Source: Streptomyces sp. CB02400 (GTDB taxonomy: Bacteria; Actinomycetota; Actinomycetes; Streptomycetales; Streptomycetaceae). From it: 64,000 bases of DNA. Where the stretch lies: assembly GCF_001905725.1 (NCBI RefSeq), contig NZ_LIWB01000020.1:62001-126000 (forward strand). The letters run 5' to 3'. Positions within the stretch are counted from its first letter, which is position 1, and every line of letters begins with the position of its first letter. The position numbers and the translations under genes are program-made. This document shows, piece by piece, positions 7,478-15,582 of the stretch. The notes below the pieces were generated by a model. That model was not told the origin of the DNA, searched no databases, and worked only from the letters and a program-made list of their open reading frames with translations.

Positions 7478-8428
7478 TCAGGCGGTCGGCGGTGTGCCGT
7501 GGGTGTGGAACGACGCGATGGTCTTCAGGCCCCAGGCCTGCCCCTTGGCCCGCTCCGCCTCGGTCCAGGTGACCAGCGGCCAGTCGGGCGCCAGCACCAG
7601 GCGGGTGAGCGGGTTGCACAGCTCGATGCGGTTGCCGCCGGGCTCGTAGACGTAGAGGAAGAACGTCTGCTGGATGGCGTGCTTGTGCGGGCCCGTCTCG
7701 ATGAACACGCCGGTGTCGATGGCGAGGTCGGCGGCGCGCAGGATGTCCTCACGGGTGTCGGCCGCGAAGGCGATGTGGTGCAGCCGCCCGGAGGAACCGG
7801 TCCAGTCCTCGGTGTAGACGACGTCGTACGACTTGTCGGTGAAGGTCAGCCAACGGGCGGCGATCTTCCCGGAGTCGAGCCGGATCTGCTCGGTGGGCCG
7901 GGCGCCGAGGAGCTGTTCCTGGAACTCGGCGTTGGCGAGCACGTCGGCGGCGAGGAAGTTGACGTGGTCGAGGCGGCGTACGCCGACGCCCCGGTTGGGC
8001 CTGGCCTGCGGCTGGTTCTTCAGCGCCGGCCGCAGTTCGTCGGGCGCCCGGTAGTGCTCGCTCTCCCAGTACAGGGCGTGCTCGTGGCCGTCGGGGTCGG
8101 CGGTGAGGTAGAGCCTGCCGATGCCGGGCTCGTCCTCGACCCACTTCCCGGACCGGCCCGCCGCTTCCAGGGCCGCCACCCGGCGCTGCAGCGCCTCCTC
8201 GCTGGAGGTGCGCAGCGCGAGCCGGCCGAGGCCGGGCCGTTCGCGGGCGGTGAGGACCAGGCTGTGGTGTTCGTAGTCGTCGTAGGTGCGCAGGTAGACG
8301 GTGTCGCCGTCCTGGCCGTTGACGGTCAGGCCGAGGTAGTCGGTGAAGAAGGCGACGCTGGCGTCCAGGTCGGGCGTGAAGAGCTGGGCGTGGCCGACAT
8401 GGGCGATGTCACCGAGCGGCGGAGTCAT
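7478..8428 (-). CDS. VOC-family extradiol ring-cleavage dioxygenase
   Basis: This 316-residue protein has the two-domain vicinal-oxygen-chelate fold of type I extradiol (catechol 2,3-) dioxygenases. Expected metal ligands are seen in the second domain: the His in 'RLDHVNFLAADVL', the first His of 'LHHIAFAADTRED' and the Glu of 'NRIELCNP'. It should use Fe(II) and O2 to open a dihydroxylated ring. The ATG at 8428 follows GGAGG; the gene overlaps the GalD-like gene by 20 bp. The operon makes the enzymes that act after gallate or protocatechuate 4,5-cleavage, so this is the likely ring opener, in place of the usual LigAB/GalA type. Confidence 0.85.
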   Translation of the reverse strand: MTPPLGDIAHVGHAQLFTPDLDASVAFFTDYLGLTVNGQDGDTVYLRTYDDYEHHSLVLTARERPGLGRLALRTSSEEALQRRVAALEAAGRSGKWVEDEPGIGRLYLTADPDGHEHALYWESEHYRAPDELRPALKNQPQARPNRGVGVRRLDHVNFLAADVLANAEFQEQLLGARPTEQIRLDSGKIAARWLTFTDKSYDVVYTEDWTGSSGRLHHIAFAADTREDILRAADLAIDTGVFIETGPHKHAIQQTFFLYVYEPGGNRIELCNPLTRLVLAPDWPLVTWTEAERAKGQAWGLKTIASFHTHGTPPTA

Positions 8429-9524
8429 GGGTGCCTCCAGGGCGTTGTGCGGGGATCGGTGCCGTCTCGGCGGACCGGGGGAAGACGGTGCCGTCGAAGA
8501 TCTTGCGCGCGGTGCGTACGACGGCGGTGCGGCGGACCACGGCGGAGCCGGGGTCGACGTGGACATCGACCTCCAGGAAACCGGTGGGGTGTTCGACGCG
8601 TACCCGGTCGCCGGACCCGGGGAGTCGCGCGATTCCCTCCCCCACCCCGCCCGGGACGCGCAGTCCGGCCGCCACGCTCGCGGCGCCCAGGACACCGATG
8701 GAGGTGTGGCAGCGCACCGGGATGAAGGTGCGGGTGGTGACCGCGCCGCCGTGCCGGGGCGGGGCGAGCAGGGTCAGCTTGGGCACGGTGGCACCCTCGA
8801 CGTCCCCGAGACCCATCAGGTGCCCGGCCGCCAGCCGGATCTCCTTGAGGCGCTCGGCGAGACTCACGTCCTCTTCCAGATCCTTGGGCGTCTCGTACCC
8901 GGTGACCTTCAGCGCCGCCGCCGGGATCAGCACCACCGGCATGCCGTTGTCGACGCAGGTCACCTCGGTACCGGCGATCGTGTCGCGGGCGTTGCCGGTG
9001 GGCAGCAGCGGGCCCTCGCCCTGCGGGAACTCGATGACGACCGGGGCGGCCGTGCCCGGCACCCCGGATATCCCGGCGGTGCCGGTGTGGTCGACGCGCC
9101 CGCCCGGCGTCGGGAAGGTCGCGACGGCGCGTTCGCCGGTGTTGAGCATGCGGATGCGTACGGACGTCTCGTCGTCCCCGGCGGCCACCAGCCCGCGCTC
9201 GACGGCGAACGGGCCCACTCCGGCGAGGATGTTGCCGCAGTTCTGCCGGTCGGTGACCTCGGGCGTGTCCACGGCGACCTGGAGGAACAGGTAGTCGACG
9301 TCCGCGTCCGGGTCGGCCGAGCGGGAGACCACGGCGACCTTGCTGGTCAGCGGGTGGGCGCCGCCCAGGCCGTCGATCTGGCGCGGGTCGGGGCTGCCCA
9401 TGATCCGCAGCAGCAGGGCGTCACGTTCGGCGGGATCGGCGGGCAGGTCGTCGGCCAGGAAGTAGCCGCCCTTGGAGGTGCCGCCGCGCATCAGCATGCA
9501 GCGCACCCCGTCGGAGCCGGTCAC
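8409..9524 (-). CDS. galD: 4-oxalomesaconate tautomerase-like protein (PrpF family)
   Basis: This 371-residue protein is a PrpF-family isomerase with a pseudo-symmetric diaminopimelate-epimerase-like fold. It starts 'RCMLMRGGTSKGGYF', the usual family opening, and carries 'DRQNCGNILAGVGPFA' (first catalytic Cys region) and 'HTSIGVLGAASVA'. GalD interconverts the keto and enol forms of 4-oxalomesaconate in gallate degradation. The start overlaps the stop of the aldolase gene by 4 bp and the end overlaps the dioxygenase by 20 bp, so the operon is tightly coupled. The function is supported by the neighbouring GalB- and GalC-like genes; other PrpF members act on methylaconitate. Confidence 0.82.
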   Translation of the reverse strand: MTGSDGVRCMLMRGGTSKGGYFLADDLPADPAERDALLLRIMGSPDPRQIDGLGGAHPLTSKVAVVSRSADPDADVDYLFLQVAVDTPEVTDRQNCGNILAGVGPFAVERGLVAAGDDETSVRIRMLNTGERAVATFPTPGGRVDHTGTAGISGVPGTAAPVVIEFPQGEGPLLPTGNARDTIAGTEVTCVDNGMPVVLIPAAALKVTGYETPKDLEEDVSLAERLKEIRLAAGHLMGLGDVEGATVPKLTLLAPPRHGGAVTTRTFIPVRCHTSIGVLGAASVAAGLRVPGGVGEGIARLPGSGDRVRVEHPTGFLEVDVHVDPGSAVVRRTAVVRTARKIFDGTVFPRSAETAPIPAQRPGGTHDSAAR

Positions 9525-10228
9525 GGCCGCTCCCCGGCCGCGTACTCGTCGTACGACTGGTAGGTCACGCCCAGTTGCCTCAGCTTCTCGCGCAACCCGT
9601 ATCGGTCCAGGCCGAGTTGGCCCTCGATGAAGGCCGCGCGGGAGGCGGCCTCCTTGCTCTCCCGCGCCTCGGACGCCTCGGCCGTCCGCCTCGCCTGCTC
9701 ACGGGGGACGACCACCACGCCGTCGTCGTCGGCGACGATCACGTCACCGGGGCGGATCACCTGCCCGTCGACGGCGACCGGCACGTTCACCGAGCCGCCG
9801 GTGGCCTTCACCGTGCCCTGCGCGGAGACCGCCCGGGACCAGGCGGCGAAGCCCATCTCGCGCAGCTCCTGCGTGTCGCGGATGCCCGCGTTGATGATCA
9901 GGCCGCGCACACCGCGCCGTCGCAGCGCGGTGGCGAACAGTTCGCCGAACATGCCGTCGGTGGACGGGGAGGTGGTGGTGACGACCAGGATGTCGCCCTC
10001 GCCGCACTGCTCCACGGCGGCGTGGATCATCAGGTTGTCGCCGGGCCAGGAGAGCACGGTGACCGCGGTGCCCGCGACCCGTACGCCCTGCTGGACCGGC
10101 CGTATCCCCGGTCCGAGCAGCCCGGTGCGGCCCATGGCCTCGCTGATCGTGGCCACGCCGTACCCGGCGAGCGCCTCGACGTCCTCGGCGTCGGCCTTCG
10201 GGGGGTCGGTGACGACGACGCCGCTCAT
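9521..10228 (-). CDS. galC: 4-carboxy-4-hydroxy-2-oxoadipate aldolase / oxaloacetate decarboxylase (RraA-like)
   Basis: This 235-residue protein belongs to the RraA/HMG aldolase fold. The metal- and substrate-binding region is seen as 'GEGDILVVTTTSPSTDGMFG' near residue 80 and 'IINAGIRDTQEL' near residue 115, where the R-D pair is the family's catalytic motif. Near residue 160 'RPGDVIVADDDGVVVVP' is also typical. It should split 4-carboxy-4-hydroxy-2-oxoadipate into pyruvate and oxaloacetate, the last step of the gallate/protocatechuate 4,5-route. The start at 10228 overlaps the hydratase stop in an ATGA, and the stop overlaps the next gene by 4 bp. Confidence 0.85.
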   Translation of the reverse strand: MSGVVVTDPPKADAEDVEALAGYGVATISEAMGRTGLLGPGIRPVQQGVRVAGTAVTVLSWPGDNLMIHAAVEQCGEGDILVVTTTSPSTDGMFGELFATALRRRGVRGLIINAGIRDTQELREMGFAAWSRAVSAQGTVKATGGSVNVPVAVDGQVIRPGDVIVADDDGVVVVPREQARRTAEASEARESKEAASRAAFIEGQLGLDRYGLREKLRQLGVTYQSYDEYAAGERP

Positions 10229-10977
10229 GCCAGCTCCTTCGCGATCTGCGGGTACGGGCGCATGAACGCCTCGGCCATGGTCCGGTGCGGCAGGCCCAGG
10301 TTGGGGCCCGCGTTGCGCTTGAGCTGGACGCCGCGGCGGACGGCCAGGTCGGTGTAGTAGTCCCACAGGTGCCGCTGGGCGCCGAGGCACTCCATGGCCT
10401 CGCGCTTGGTCTCCCACACCTCGGTGATGTCGAGCAGGACCTCCGGCCTGAAGCCGCTCATCTCGGGCTGGTGCGGCTCGAAGTAGAACACGGGCGGGGC
10501 GCCGATGATCTCGCCCTCGCCCGGATAGCCGATGGCCTGGGCGAGGACACGGGCCTCCAGTGCCATGCGGTTGGCGGCCGGGTGGTCGCCGTTGTACGGG
10601 TCCTCGACGGGGTGGGTCAGCACGACGTCGGGCTGGGTGGCGCGGTAGACCTCGACGAGCCGGTCGGTCAGTTCGGGGGTGGCGGTCAGCGGGTAGTCGC
10701 CGGCGTCGAAGAAGCGGACCTCGGCGCCGAGGGTGGCGGCGGCCTTCTCGGCCTCCGCCCGGCGTATCGCCTTGATCTCCTCCAGCTTCTTCCCCTCGCG
10801 CCAGGCCTTGGCCGACTCACCGCGCTCGCCGAAGGTCAGGCACGCGATGGTGACCTTCTCCCCGCGCGAGGCGGCCAGGGCGATGGCGCCGCCCGCCCGC
10901 CACACGAAGTCCCCCGCGTGCGCGGTGACGACGAGCGTCGAACGCGGGACGGCGGCGGGCGCGTTGGCATGCGTCAT
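10225..10977 (-). CDS. galB: 4-oxalomesaconate hydratase-like protein (PIG-L/LmbE family)
   Basis: This 250-residue protein is a PIG-L/LmbE-type zinc enzyme. The first zinc motif is 'VVTAHAGDFVWRAGGAIAL' near residue 17, in the GalB form (H-x-x-D) rather than the PHPDD of sugar deacetylases, and the second is 'HPVEDPYNGDHPAA' near residue 120. GalB hydrates 4-oxalomesaconate to 4-carboxy-4-hydroxy-2-oxoadipate. It is followed by the aldolase with a 4-bp overlap and lies 48 bp after the GntR gene. The role rests on the motif variant plus the operon; a deacetylase cannot be excluded from sequence alone. Confidence 0.83.
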   Translation of the reverse strand: MTHANAPAAVPRSTLVVTAHAGDFVWRAGGAIALAASRGEKVTIACLTFGERGESAKAWREGKKLEEIKAIRRAEAEKAAATLGAEVRFFDAGDYPLTATPELTDRLVEVYRATQPDVVLTHPVEDPYNGDHPAANRMALEARVLAQAIGYPGEGEIIGAPPVFYFEPHQPEMSGFRPEVLLDITEVWETKREAMECLGAQRHLWDYYTDLAVRRGVQLKRNAGPNLGLPHRTMAEAFMRPYPQIAKELA

Positions 10978-11025
10978 GACTGAAGATCTCCTTGGTGACA
11001 GGTGACGCCCGCCCCGGTGCGTGTG

Positions 11026-11676
11026 TCAGTCGCGCAGCGCCTCGATCACGCTGGTGAGGTGGGCACGGACGGCCGCCTCGACCGCCTGCGGGTCCCTGGC
11101 CGCGATCGTCTCGATCATGGCCAGATGCTCGTTCAGGGATTGCTGCGGACGCCCCGGTCGCAGCGCCAGCTGGAAGCGGTGCCGCACCAGTTGGGCGTTG
11201 AGCCGTTCCAGGAGTTCCACGGCCGTCGCCTGGCCGGAGAACTCCCGGATCCTGGCGTGGAGTTCGTGGTTGAGCTCCGAGTAGGTGAGCGGTTCGCCGT
11301 CGGCCACGGCCTTGCGCATCGCCGTGCCCAGGTCCTCGAGTTCGGTGACCTGTGCGTCGGTGACGGCGGCCGCCGCCTTCGCCGCGCAGAGCCCTTCGAG
11401 GACCAGGCGGCACTCGGTGATGGCGACCGCTTCCTCCACGGTCACCACCCGCACCCGTGAACCACGGTTGCGGATCCGCTCCACGAGCCCCTGGGACTCC
11501 AGCTCGATCAGCGCGGCCCGGATGCTGGCCCGGGTCACGCCGAACTGCTCGGCGAGTTCGTTCTCCACCAGCCGCTGCGCCGGCGCCATCTCGCCGCGCA
11601 GGATCGCCTCCCGCAGCTGCCCGAGCGCAAGCTGTCTGGCCTGCTCCCCGGTGCCCGGACGGGCTTGGTTCGGCAT
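11026..11676 (-). CDS. GntR-family regulator, FadR/FCD subgroup
   Basis: This 216-residue protein has a winged helix at about residues 10-75 ('LREAILRGEMAPAQRLVE' and 'QFGVTRASIRAALIELES') and a helical FCD ligand domain with 'ELNHELHARIREF' and 'HLAMIETIAARD', supplying the His/Asp residues that often bind metal and a carboxylate. It is the first gene of the minus-strand aromatic operon. Its upstream sequence shares gattgtcaacaa with the AAHS transporter promoter, so it probably represses itself, the operon and the transporter until the aromatic acid or a pathway intermediate is present. GGGAGGG precedes the ATG. Confidence 0.9.
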   Translation of the reverse strand: MPNQARPGTGEQARQLALGQLREAILRGEMAPAQRLVENELAEQFGVTRASIRAALIELESQGLVERIRNRGSRVRVVTVEEAVAITECRLVLEGLCAAKAAAAVTDAQVTELEDLGTAMRKAVADGEPLTYSELNHELHARIREFSGQATAVELLERLNAQLVRHRFQLALRPGRPQQSLNEHLAMIETIAARDPQAVEAAVRAHLTSVIEALRD

Positions 11677-11726
11677 GGTTGCCCTCCCTGAGTGAGTGCC
11701 TGTCGAACGTAAATCTAGCCAAACAA

Positions 11727-11738
11727 GATTGTCAACAA
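11727..11738. promoter_or_regulatory. Putative GntR operator before the aromatic operon
   Basis: The 12-mer gattgtcaacaa contains the palindrome ttgtcaacaa and overlaps a minus-strand TTGACA (11730-11735). It is identical to the site at 7396-7407. A good -10 at standard spacing is not evident. Confidence 0.55.
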
Positions 11739-11785
11739 TTTTGTTCGCCGTATTGCGGGTGTCGCTCCCGGCGCATTGATTGTCC

Positions 11786-11801
11786 TGTCAAAAGGTTGAC
11801 A
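11786..11801. promoter_or_regulatory. Inverted repeat before the Gfo/Idh gene
   Basis: The palindrome tgtcaa-aagg-ttgaca lies 63 bp upstream of the ATG at 11865 and includes a TTGACA. It resembles the half-sites of the GntR operators nearby, so the dehydrogenase could belong to either regulon. Confidence 0.4.
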
Positions 11802-11864
11802 TGACGCCGGATCCCCGCAGAAGGTGAGCGGACAGGACACGGACCGGGCCGGAAAGAGGCTTTC

Positions 11865-13025
11865 ATGGTGGACGCACTGGGTGTCGCCGTCGTCGGATTC
11901 GGCTGGATGGGGCGGGTGCACACCCAGGCGTACGCACGCGTGCGGCACCACTATCCGCAGCTCGCCCTGCGTCCGGAGCTGGTCACGGTCGCCGAGGAGG
12001 TGCCGGGCCGGGCCGAGGAGGCCGCCGCGCAGTTCGGGTTCGCCTCGACGACCCGCGACTGGCGGGAGGTGGCCGCCGATCCCCGGGTGCGGGCCGTCAG
12101 CATCACCGCGCCGAACTTCCTGCACCGCGAGATCGGTGTCGCGATGGCCGAGGCCGGCAAGCACATCTGGATCGAGAAGCCGGTGGGCCTGGGCGCGGAC
12201 GACGCCCGCGCGGTCGCGGACGCGGTCGCTAAGGCCGGGGTCCAGGGGGCGGTCGGCTTCAACTACCGCAACGCGCCCGCCGTGGAGGCGGCCCGCGAGC
12301 TGATCGCCTCCGGCGGGATCGGCACGGTCACCCATGTCCGCATCCGGCTCTTCAGCGACTACGCGGCTCACCCGGAGGGCGCGCTGACCTGGCGCTACGA
12401 GCGGGAGCGCGGGGGCAGCGGGGTGCTCGGCGACCTGGCCTCGCACGGCGCCGACCTGGCGCGTTTCCTGCTCGGTGACATCGCCTCGCTGACCGCGGAC
12501 ACGGCGGTCTTCCTGCCCGAGCGGGCCCGTCCCGTGGGCGCCACGGCCGGTCACTCCCGCGCGGCCGGCGGCGAACTCGGTCCGGTGGAGAACGAGGACT
12601 ACGTCAGCTGTCTGCTGCGGTTCGCGTCCGGCGCGCGTGGGGTGCTGGAGGCTTGCCGGGTGTCGGTCGGCGAGCAGAACAACTACGGCTTCGAGGTGCA
12701 CGGTACCGAGGGGGCGGTGTTCTGGGACTTCCGCCGGATGAACGAACTGGGCGTCAGCCGGGGCACCGGCTACCAGGACCAGCCCGTCAGCACGGTCCAT
12801 GTCGGGCCGGGGCACGGGGAGTTCGGGGCGTTCCAGCCGGGGGCGGCGAACGCCATGGGGTACGACGATCTGAAGGTGATCGAGGCGTACCGGTTTCTGC
12901 GCTCCGTCGCGGAGGGGGTTCCGTACGGGGCGGGGCTCGCGGACGCCGTGCGCAGTGCGGCGGTGCTGGACGCGATGGCGCGGTCGGCGGAGAGCGGGGC
13001 CTGGGTGACGCCGGAGGTGCCCTGA
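11865..13025 (+). CDS. Gfo/Idh/MocA family NAD(P)-dependent oxidoreductase
   Basis: This 386-residue protein has an N-terminal Rossmann fold ('VAVVGFGWMGRVHTQAY') and the family signature 'GKHIWIEKPVGLGADD' near residue 100, whose Lys-Pro positions cofactor and substrate. 'GVLGDLASHGADLARFLLG' near residue 185 holds the family His. It should oxidise or reduce a sugar or cyclitol at one carbon; the substrate is not shown by the sequence. GAAAGAGG precedes the ATG. It stands between the aromatic and inositol islands and is divergent from the GntR operon. It is one of three such dehydrogenases within 7 kb. A large inverted-repeat region follows the stop. Confidence 0.88.
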   Translation: MVDALGVAVVGFGWMGRVHTQAYARVRHHYPQLALRPELVTVAEEVPGRAEEAAAQFGFASTTRDWREVAADPRVRAVSITAPNFLHREIGVAMAEAGKHIWIEKPVGLGADDARAVADAVAKAGVQGAVGFNYRNAPAVEAARELIASGGIGTVTHVRIRLFSDYAAHPEGALTWRYERERGGSGVLGDLASHGADLARFLLGDIASLTADTAVFLPERARPVGATAGHSRAAGGELGPVENEDYVSCLLRFASGARGVLEACRVSVGEQNNYGFEVHGTEGAVFWDFRRMNELGVSRGTGYQDQPVSTVHVGPGHGEFGAFQPGAANAMGYDDLKVIEAYRFLRSVAEGVPYGAGLADAVRSAAVLDAMARSAESGAWVTPEVP

Positions 13026-13035
13026 CGTTTTTTCC

Positions 13036-13219
13036 TCGCCCCCGCCGCCCCTTCCCGTTCCCGTCCTCAAGGGGCGCTGCCCCTTTTACCCCGACGTGCG
13101 GGTGGGTGGATGGTCGCCCGCGCAGTTCCCCGCGCCCCTCTGGGGGCGCGGGGAACTGCGCGAAGGGGGTCTGGGGGCGAAGCCCCCAGGGACGGGACGG
13201 GAAGGGGCGGCGGGGGCGA
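13036..13219. repeat. Nested inverted-repeat region between convergent genes
   Basis: A 23-bp perfect inverted repeat (13036-13058 with 13197-13219) encloses smaller hairpins: aaggggc-gct-gcccctt at 13069-13087, a 20-bp stem at 13119-13162, and ctgggggc-gaa-gcccccag at 13171-13189. The whole 184-bp segment could fold as one branched structure. It lies between the Gfo/Idh gene and the LacI gene, which converge. No gene is seen within 13026-13246. Confidence 0.85.
13119..13162. terminator. Bidirectional hairpin, same repeat family as at 5932
   Basis: A perfect 20-bp stem (13119-13138 with 13143-13162) with a 4-base loop. Its outer arm, cgcgcagttcccc, matches the element at 5932-5944. Its place between convergent genes suggests a shared terminator. 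Confidence 0.8.
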
Positions 13220-13246
13220 GAAACCCTTCGGCCCAACCCACGGCCG

Positions 13247-14281
13247 TCACCCTGCCACCGTCGGGGGCGGCATGTTGTAGGGGGTCACCACCTGGACTGC
13301 GGAGGGGAGGGTCGGCCCGGCCGGCGGCAGGGCACCGTGCGCCCGCATCACCAGGTGGCAGGCCTCCCGCAGATCGTGCCGCAGATCATGGTGGAGCACG
13401 GCGGACAACCGGTGCTCCCGCAGCAACCGGGTGTTGTCGTGATCGAGATCGTGCGCGACGAACACGGCGCACTCCCGCCCCGCGTCCTCGAAGGCCCGCA
13501 GTGTCGCGATGTTGCCACCACCGATCGAGTAGACCGCGCGGATCCCCGGATCCCGTTCCAGAGCGGCCCGGACCAGGTCGTACTGCGTGGCGTCCAGCCC
13601 CTGCCCCTCCGCGATCTCGACAAGGGCTCGCCCAGGGCACCGGGCGCGCATGACGCTGCGGAAACCCATCTCGCGCTCCTCCTCGTTACGGAAGGAGCCG
13701 CTGGAGAGACTGGTGAGCACATTGCCGGGCCGGTCACCCAGCCACTGCCCCATGAGGTAGGCGGCGGTCGCGCCCGCCGCCCGGTTGTCGCTGCCGACAT
13801 GCCCGATCCGGGCGCTCGCCGGCAGATCCGTCACCAGGGTCACCACGGGAACCCCGGCCGCCACGAGCCGGCCGACGGCCGCGGTGACCTCGGGAACGTC
13901 GGGCGCCTTGAGCAGCACGCCCTGGGAGCCGCGCCGGCCGATCCGGTCGAGGACCGCGACCAGCTCCCCCGCCGGGCCCGTCTCCCGGAAGTGGAAGCGG
14001 GAGCGGACCACCGCCGGGTGCAGGGAGGGCAGTTCGGCCTCCAGGGCGGCCCGGACGGCGGTGGAGAACCGCTCCGGCGACTGCATCACGATGTCCACCA
14101 TGAACGTCCGGCCGACCAGCCGGACCTGGGTGCGCTGCCGGTCCAGGTCGGCGATCGCCCGGTGCACCTCCCGCGCGGTGCTCTCCCGCACTCCGCCCCG
14201 GCCGTTGAGGACCCGGTCCACCGTGGCCTCGCTCAACCCGGCCTGACGTGCGATTTCCCGGATCGGGAAGGGGTGGCCCAC
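13247..14281 (-). CDS. LacI-family transcriptional regulator
   Basis: This 344-residue protein has a LacI helix-turn-helix at residues about 4-50 ('IREIARQAGLSEATVDRVLN') and a periplasmic-binding-protein-like sensor domain. 'VRLVGRTFMVDIVMQSPERF' begins the sensor and 'VPVVTLVTDLP' lies mid-domain. I use the GTG at 14281, six bases after AGGAG; the open frame extends further but through the divergent promoter. It is divergent from the PhyH-SDR-IolG operon and probably represses it in response to a sugar or cyclitol. The motif gtttgtact in the shared promoter also occurs before the inositol ABC operon. Confidence 0.9.
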   Translation of the reverse strand: MGHPFPIREIARQAGLSEATVDRVLNGRGGVRESTAREVHRAIADLDRQRTQVRLVGRTFMVDIVMQSPERFSTAVRAALEAELPSLHPAVVRSRFHFRETGPAGELVAVLDRIGRRGSQGVLLKAPDVPEVTAAVGRLVAAGVPVVTLVTDLPASARIGHVGSDNRAAGATAAYLMGQWLGDRPGNVLTSLSSGSFRNEEEREMGFRSVMRARCPGRALVEIAEGQGLDATQYDLVRAALERDPGIRAVYSIGGGNIATLRAFEDAGRECAVFVAHDLDHDNTRLLREHRLSAVLHHDLRHDLREACHLVMRAHGALPPAGPTLPSAVQVVTPYNMPPPTVAG

Positions 14282-14329
14282 ATCCGCTCCTGAGGGGTTT
14301 TTGATGGCTTGCTGCTGGTTGTTCGAAGG

Positions 14330-14342
14330 GTTTGTACTGACA
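14330..14342. promoter_or_regulatory. Putative shared operator in the LacI/PhyH intergenic region
   Basis: The 9-mer gtttgtact, followed by gaca, is repeated exactly on the minus strand at 22638-22646, in the promoter region of the inositol ABC and iol operons. It lies about 50 bp before both divergent starts. Which regulator binds is unknown. Confidence 0.4.
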
Positions 14343-14388
14343 AGAATGACATCAGCCGCGTCGCTCCGTGACCCGAAGGGACGACCCC

Positions 14389-15564
14389 ATGTCAGCCTCC
14401 ACCCACCAGCGGACGCCCTCGCCGACCGCCTGGCTGTCCGAGCGGGACTGCGACCTGGACGCCTTCCGCGCACTGGTCGAGCAGCCGACGGATGCCGCCG
14501 CCTACCCGCACGCCAGTGGCGTCGAGCGGAACGTGCTGCTGTACGACACCGACCGGCTCGCCCTCGCCGACCGCCGTGCCGTACAGGCCGAGCTGGTGCG
14601 CGCGTTCGCGGACGGTCCCGGCATCGTGGTGATCCGCGGGGCCTTCGCCGACCCTGCGGTCGTGGACCGGACCACCGCCGTGTTCGACGCCCTGATCGCC
14701 GAGCAGCGCGCCTCGGGCGCCGGCGCCGGCGACCACTTCGCCCGGCCGGGCGCCAACGACCGGGTGTGGAACGCCCTGGAGAAGGCGGCCCTGTACGACC
14801 CGGAGGCGTTCGCCGAGTACTACGCCAACGACGTGATCGCGCTGGTCTCCTCGGCCTGGCTCGGCCCCGGCTACCAGGTCACCTCCCAGGTCAACGTGGT
14901 CAACCCGGGCGGCGCGGCACAGACCGTGCACCGCGACTACCACCTCGGGTTCCTCTCGAACGAGGCCGCCTCCGCCTACCCGGCGCACGTGCACCGCCTC
15001 TCCCCCGTGCTCACCCTCCAGGGCGCGGTGGCGCACTGCGACATGCCCGTCGAGTCCGGGCCCACGCTGTACCTGCCGCACTCGCAGAAGTACGAGCCGG
15101 GCTATCTCGCCTGGCGGCTCCCGGAGTTCCGGGCGTACTTCGAGGAGCACCACGTGCAACTGCCGCTCGCCAAGGGCGACGCGGTGTTCTTCAACCCGGC
15201 GCTGTTCCACGCCGCCGGCTCCAACCACTCGGCGGACATCCGGCGCATGGCCAACCTGCTCCAGGTGTCGTCGGCGTTCGGCCGGGCGATGGAGACGGTG
15301 GACCGCGAGTCCGTGGCGGGCGCCGTGTACCCGGTACTCCTCAAGCGGCAGGGCGAGGGCGCCGGCGAGCGGTGGCTGGAGAACGTGATCGCGGCGAGCG
15401 CCGAGGGGTACCCCTTCCCCACCAACCTCGACCGCGACCCGCCGGTCGAGGGCCTGGCCCCGCCCTCGCAGGCCGATGTCGTACGCCGGGCCCTGCGCGA
15501 GGGCTGGACCGCGCGGACCCTGCGGGGCGAACTGCGGGCCGGCGCCAAGCGGCGCGAGAGCTGA
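14389..15564 (+). CDS. Phytanoyl-CoA dioxygenase (PhyH) family, Fe(II)/2-oxoglutarate oxygenase
   Basis: This 391-residue protein has the double-stranded beta-helix iron site of PhyH enzymes: H-x-D in 'TVHRDYHLGFL' near residue 185, the distal His in 'PALFHAAGSNHS' near residue 277, and an Arg in 'IRRMANLLQ' that should bind 2-oxoglutarate. It probably hydroxylates a small molecule; the substrate is unknown. I use the ATG at 14389 with GAAGGGA upstream; a GTG at 14368 is an alternative. It is the first of three genes (PhyH, SDR, IolG-like) whose context suggests oxidative entry of a modified cyclitol or sugar into the inositol pathway (inference). Confidence 0.87.
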   Translation: MSASTHQRTPSPTAWLSERDCDLDAFRALVEQPTDAAAYPHASGVERNVLLYDTDRLALADRRAVQAELVRAFADGPGIVVIRGAFADPAVVDRTTAVFDALIAEQRASGAGAGDHFARPGANDRVWNALEKAALYDPEAFAEYYANDVIALVSSAWLGPGYQVTSQVNVVNPGGAAQTVHRDYHLGFLSNEAASAYPAHVHRLSPVLTLQGAVAHCDMPVESGPTLYLPHSQKYEPGYLAWRLPEFRAYFEEHHVQLPLAKGDAVFFNPALFHAAGSNHSADIRRMANLLQVSSAFGRAMETVDRESVAGAVYPVLLKRQGEGAGERWLENVIAASAEGYPFPTNLDRDPPVEGLAPPSQADVVRRALREGWTARTLRGELRAGAKRRES

Positions 15565-15582
15565 AAGGACCCGGACACAGGC

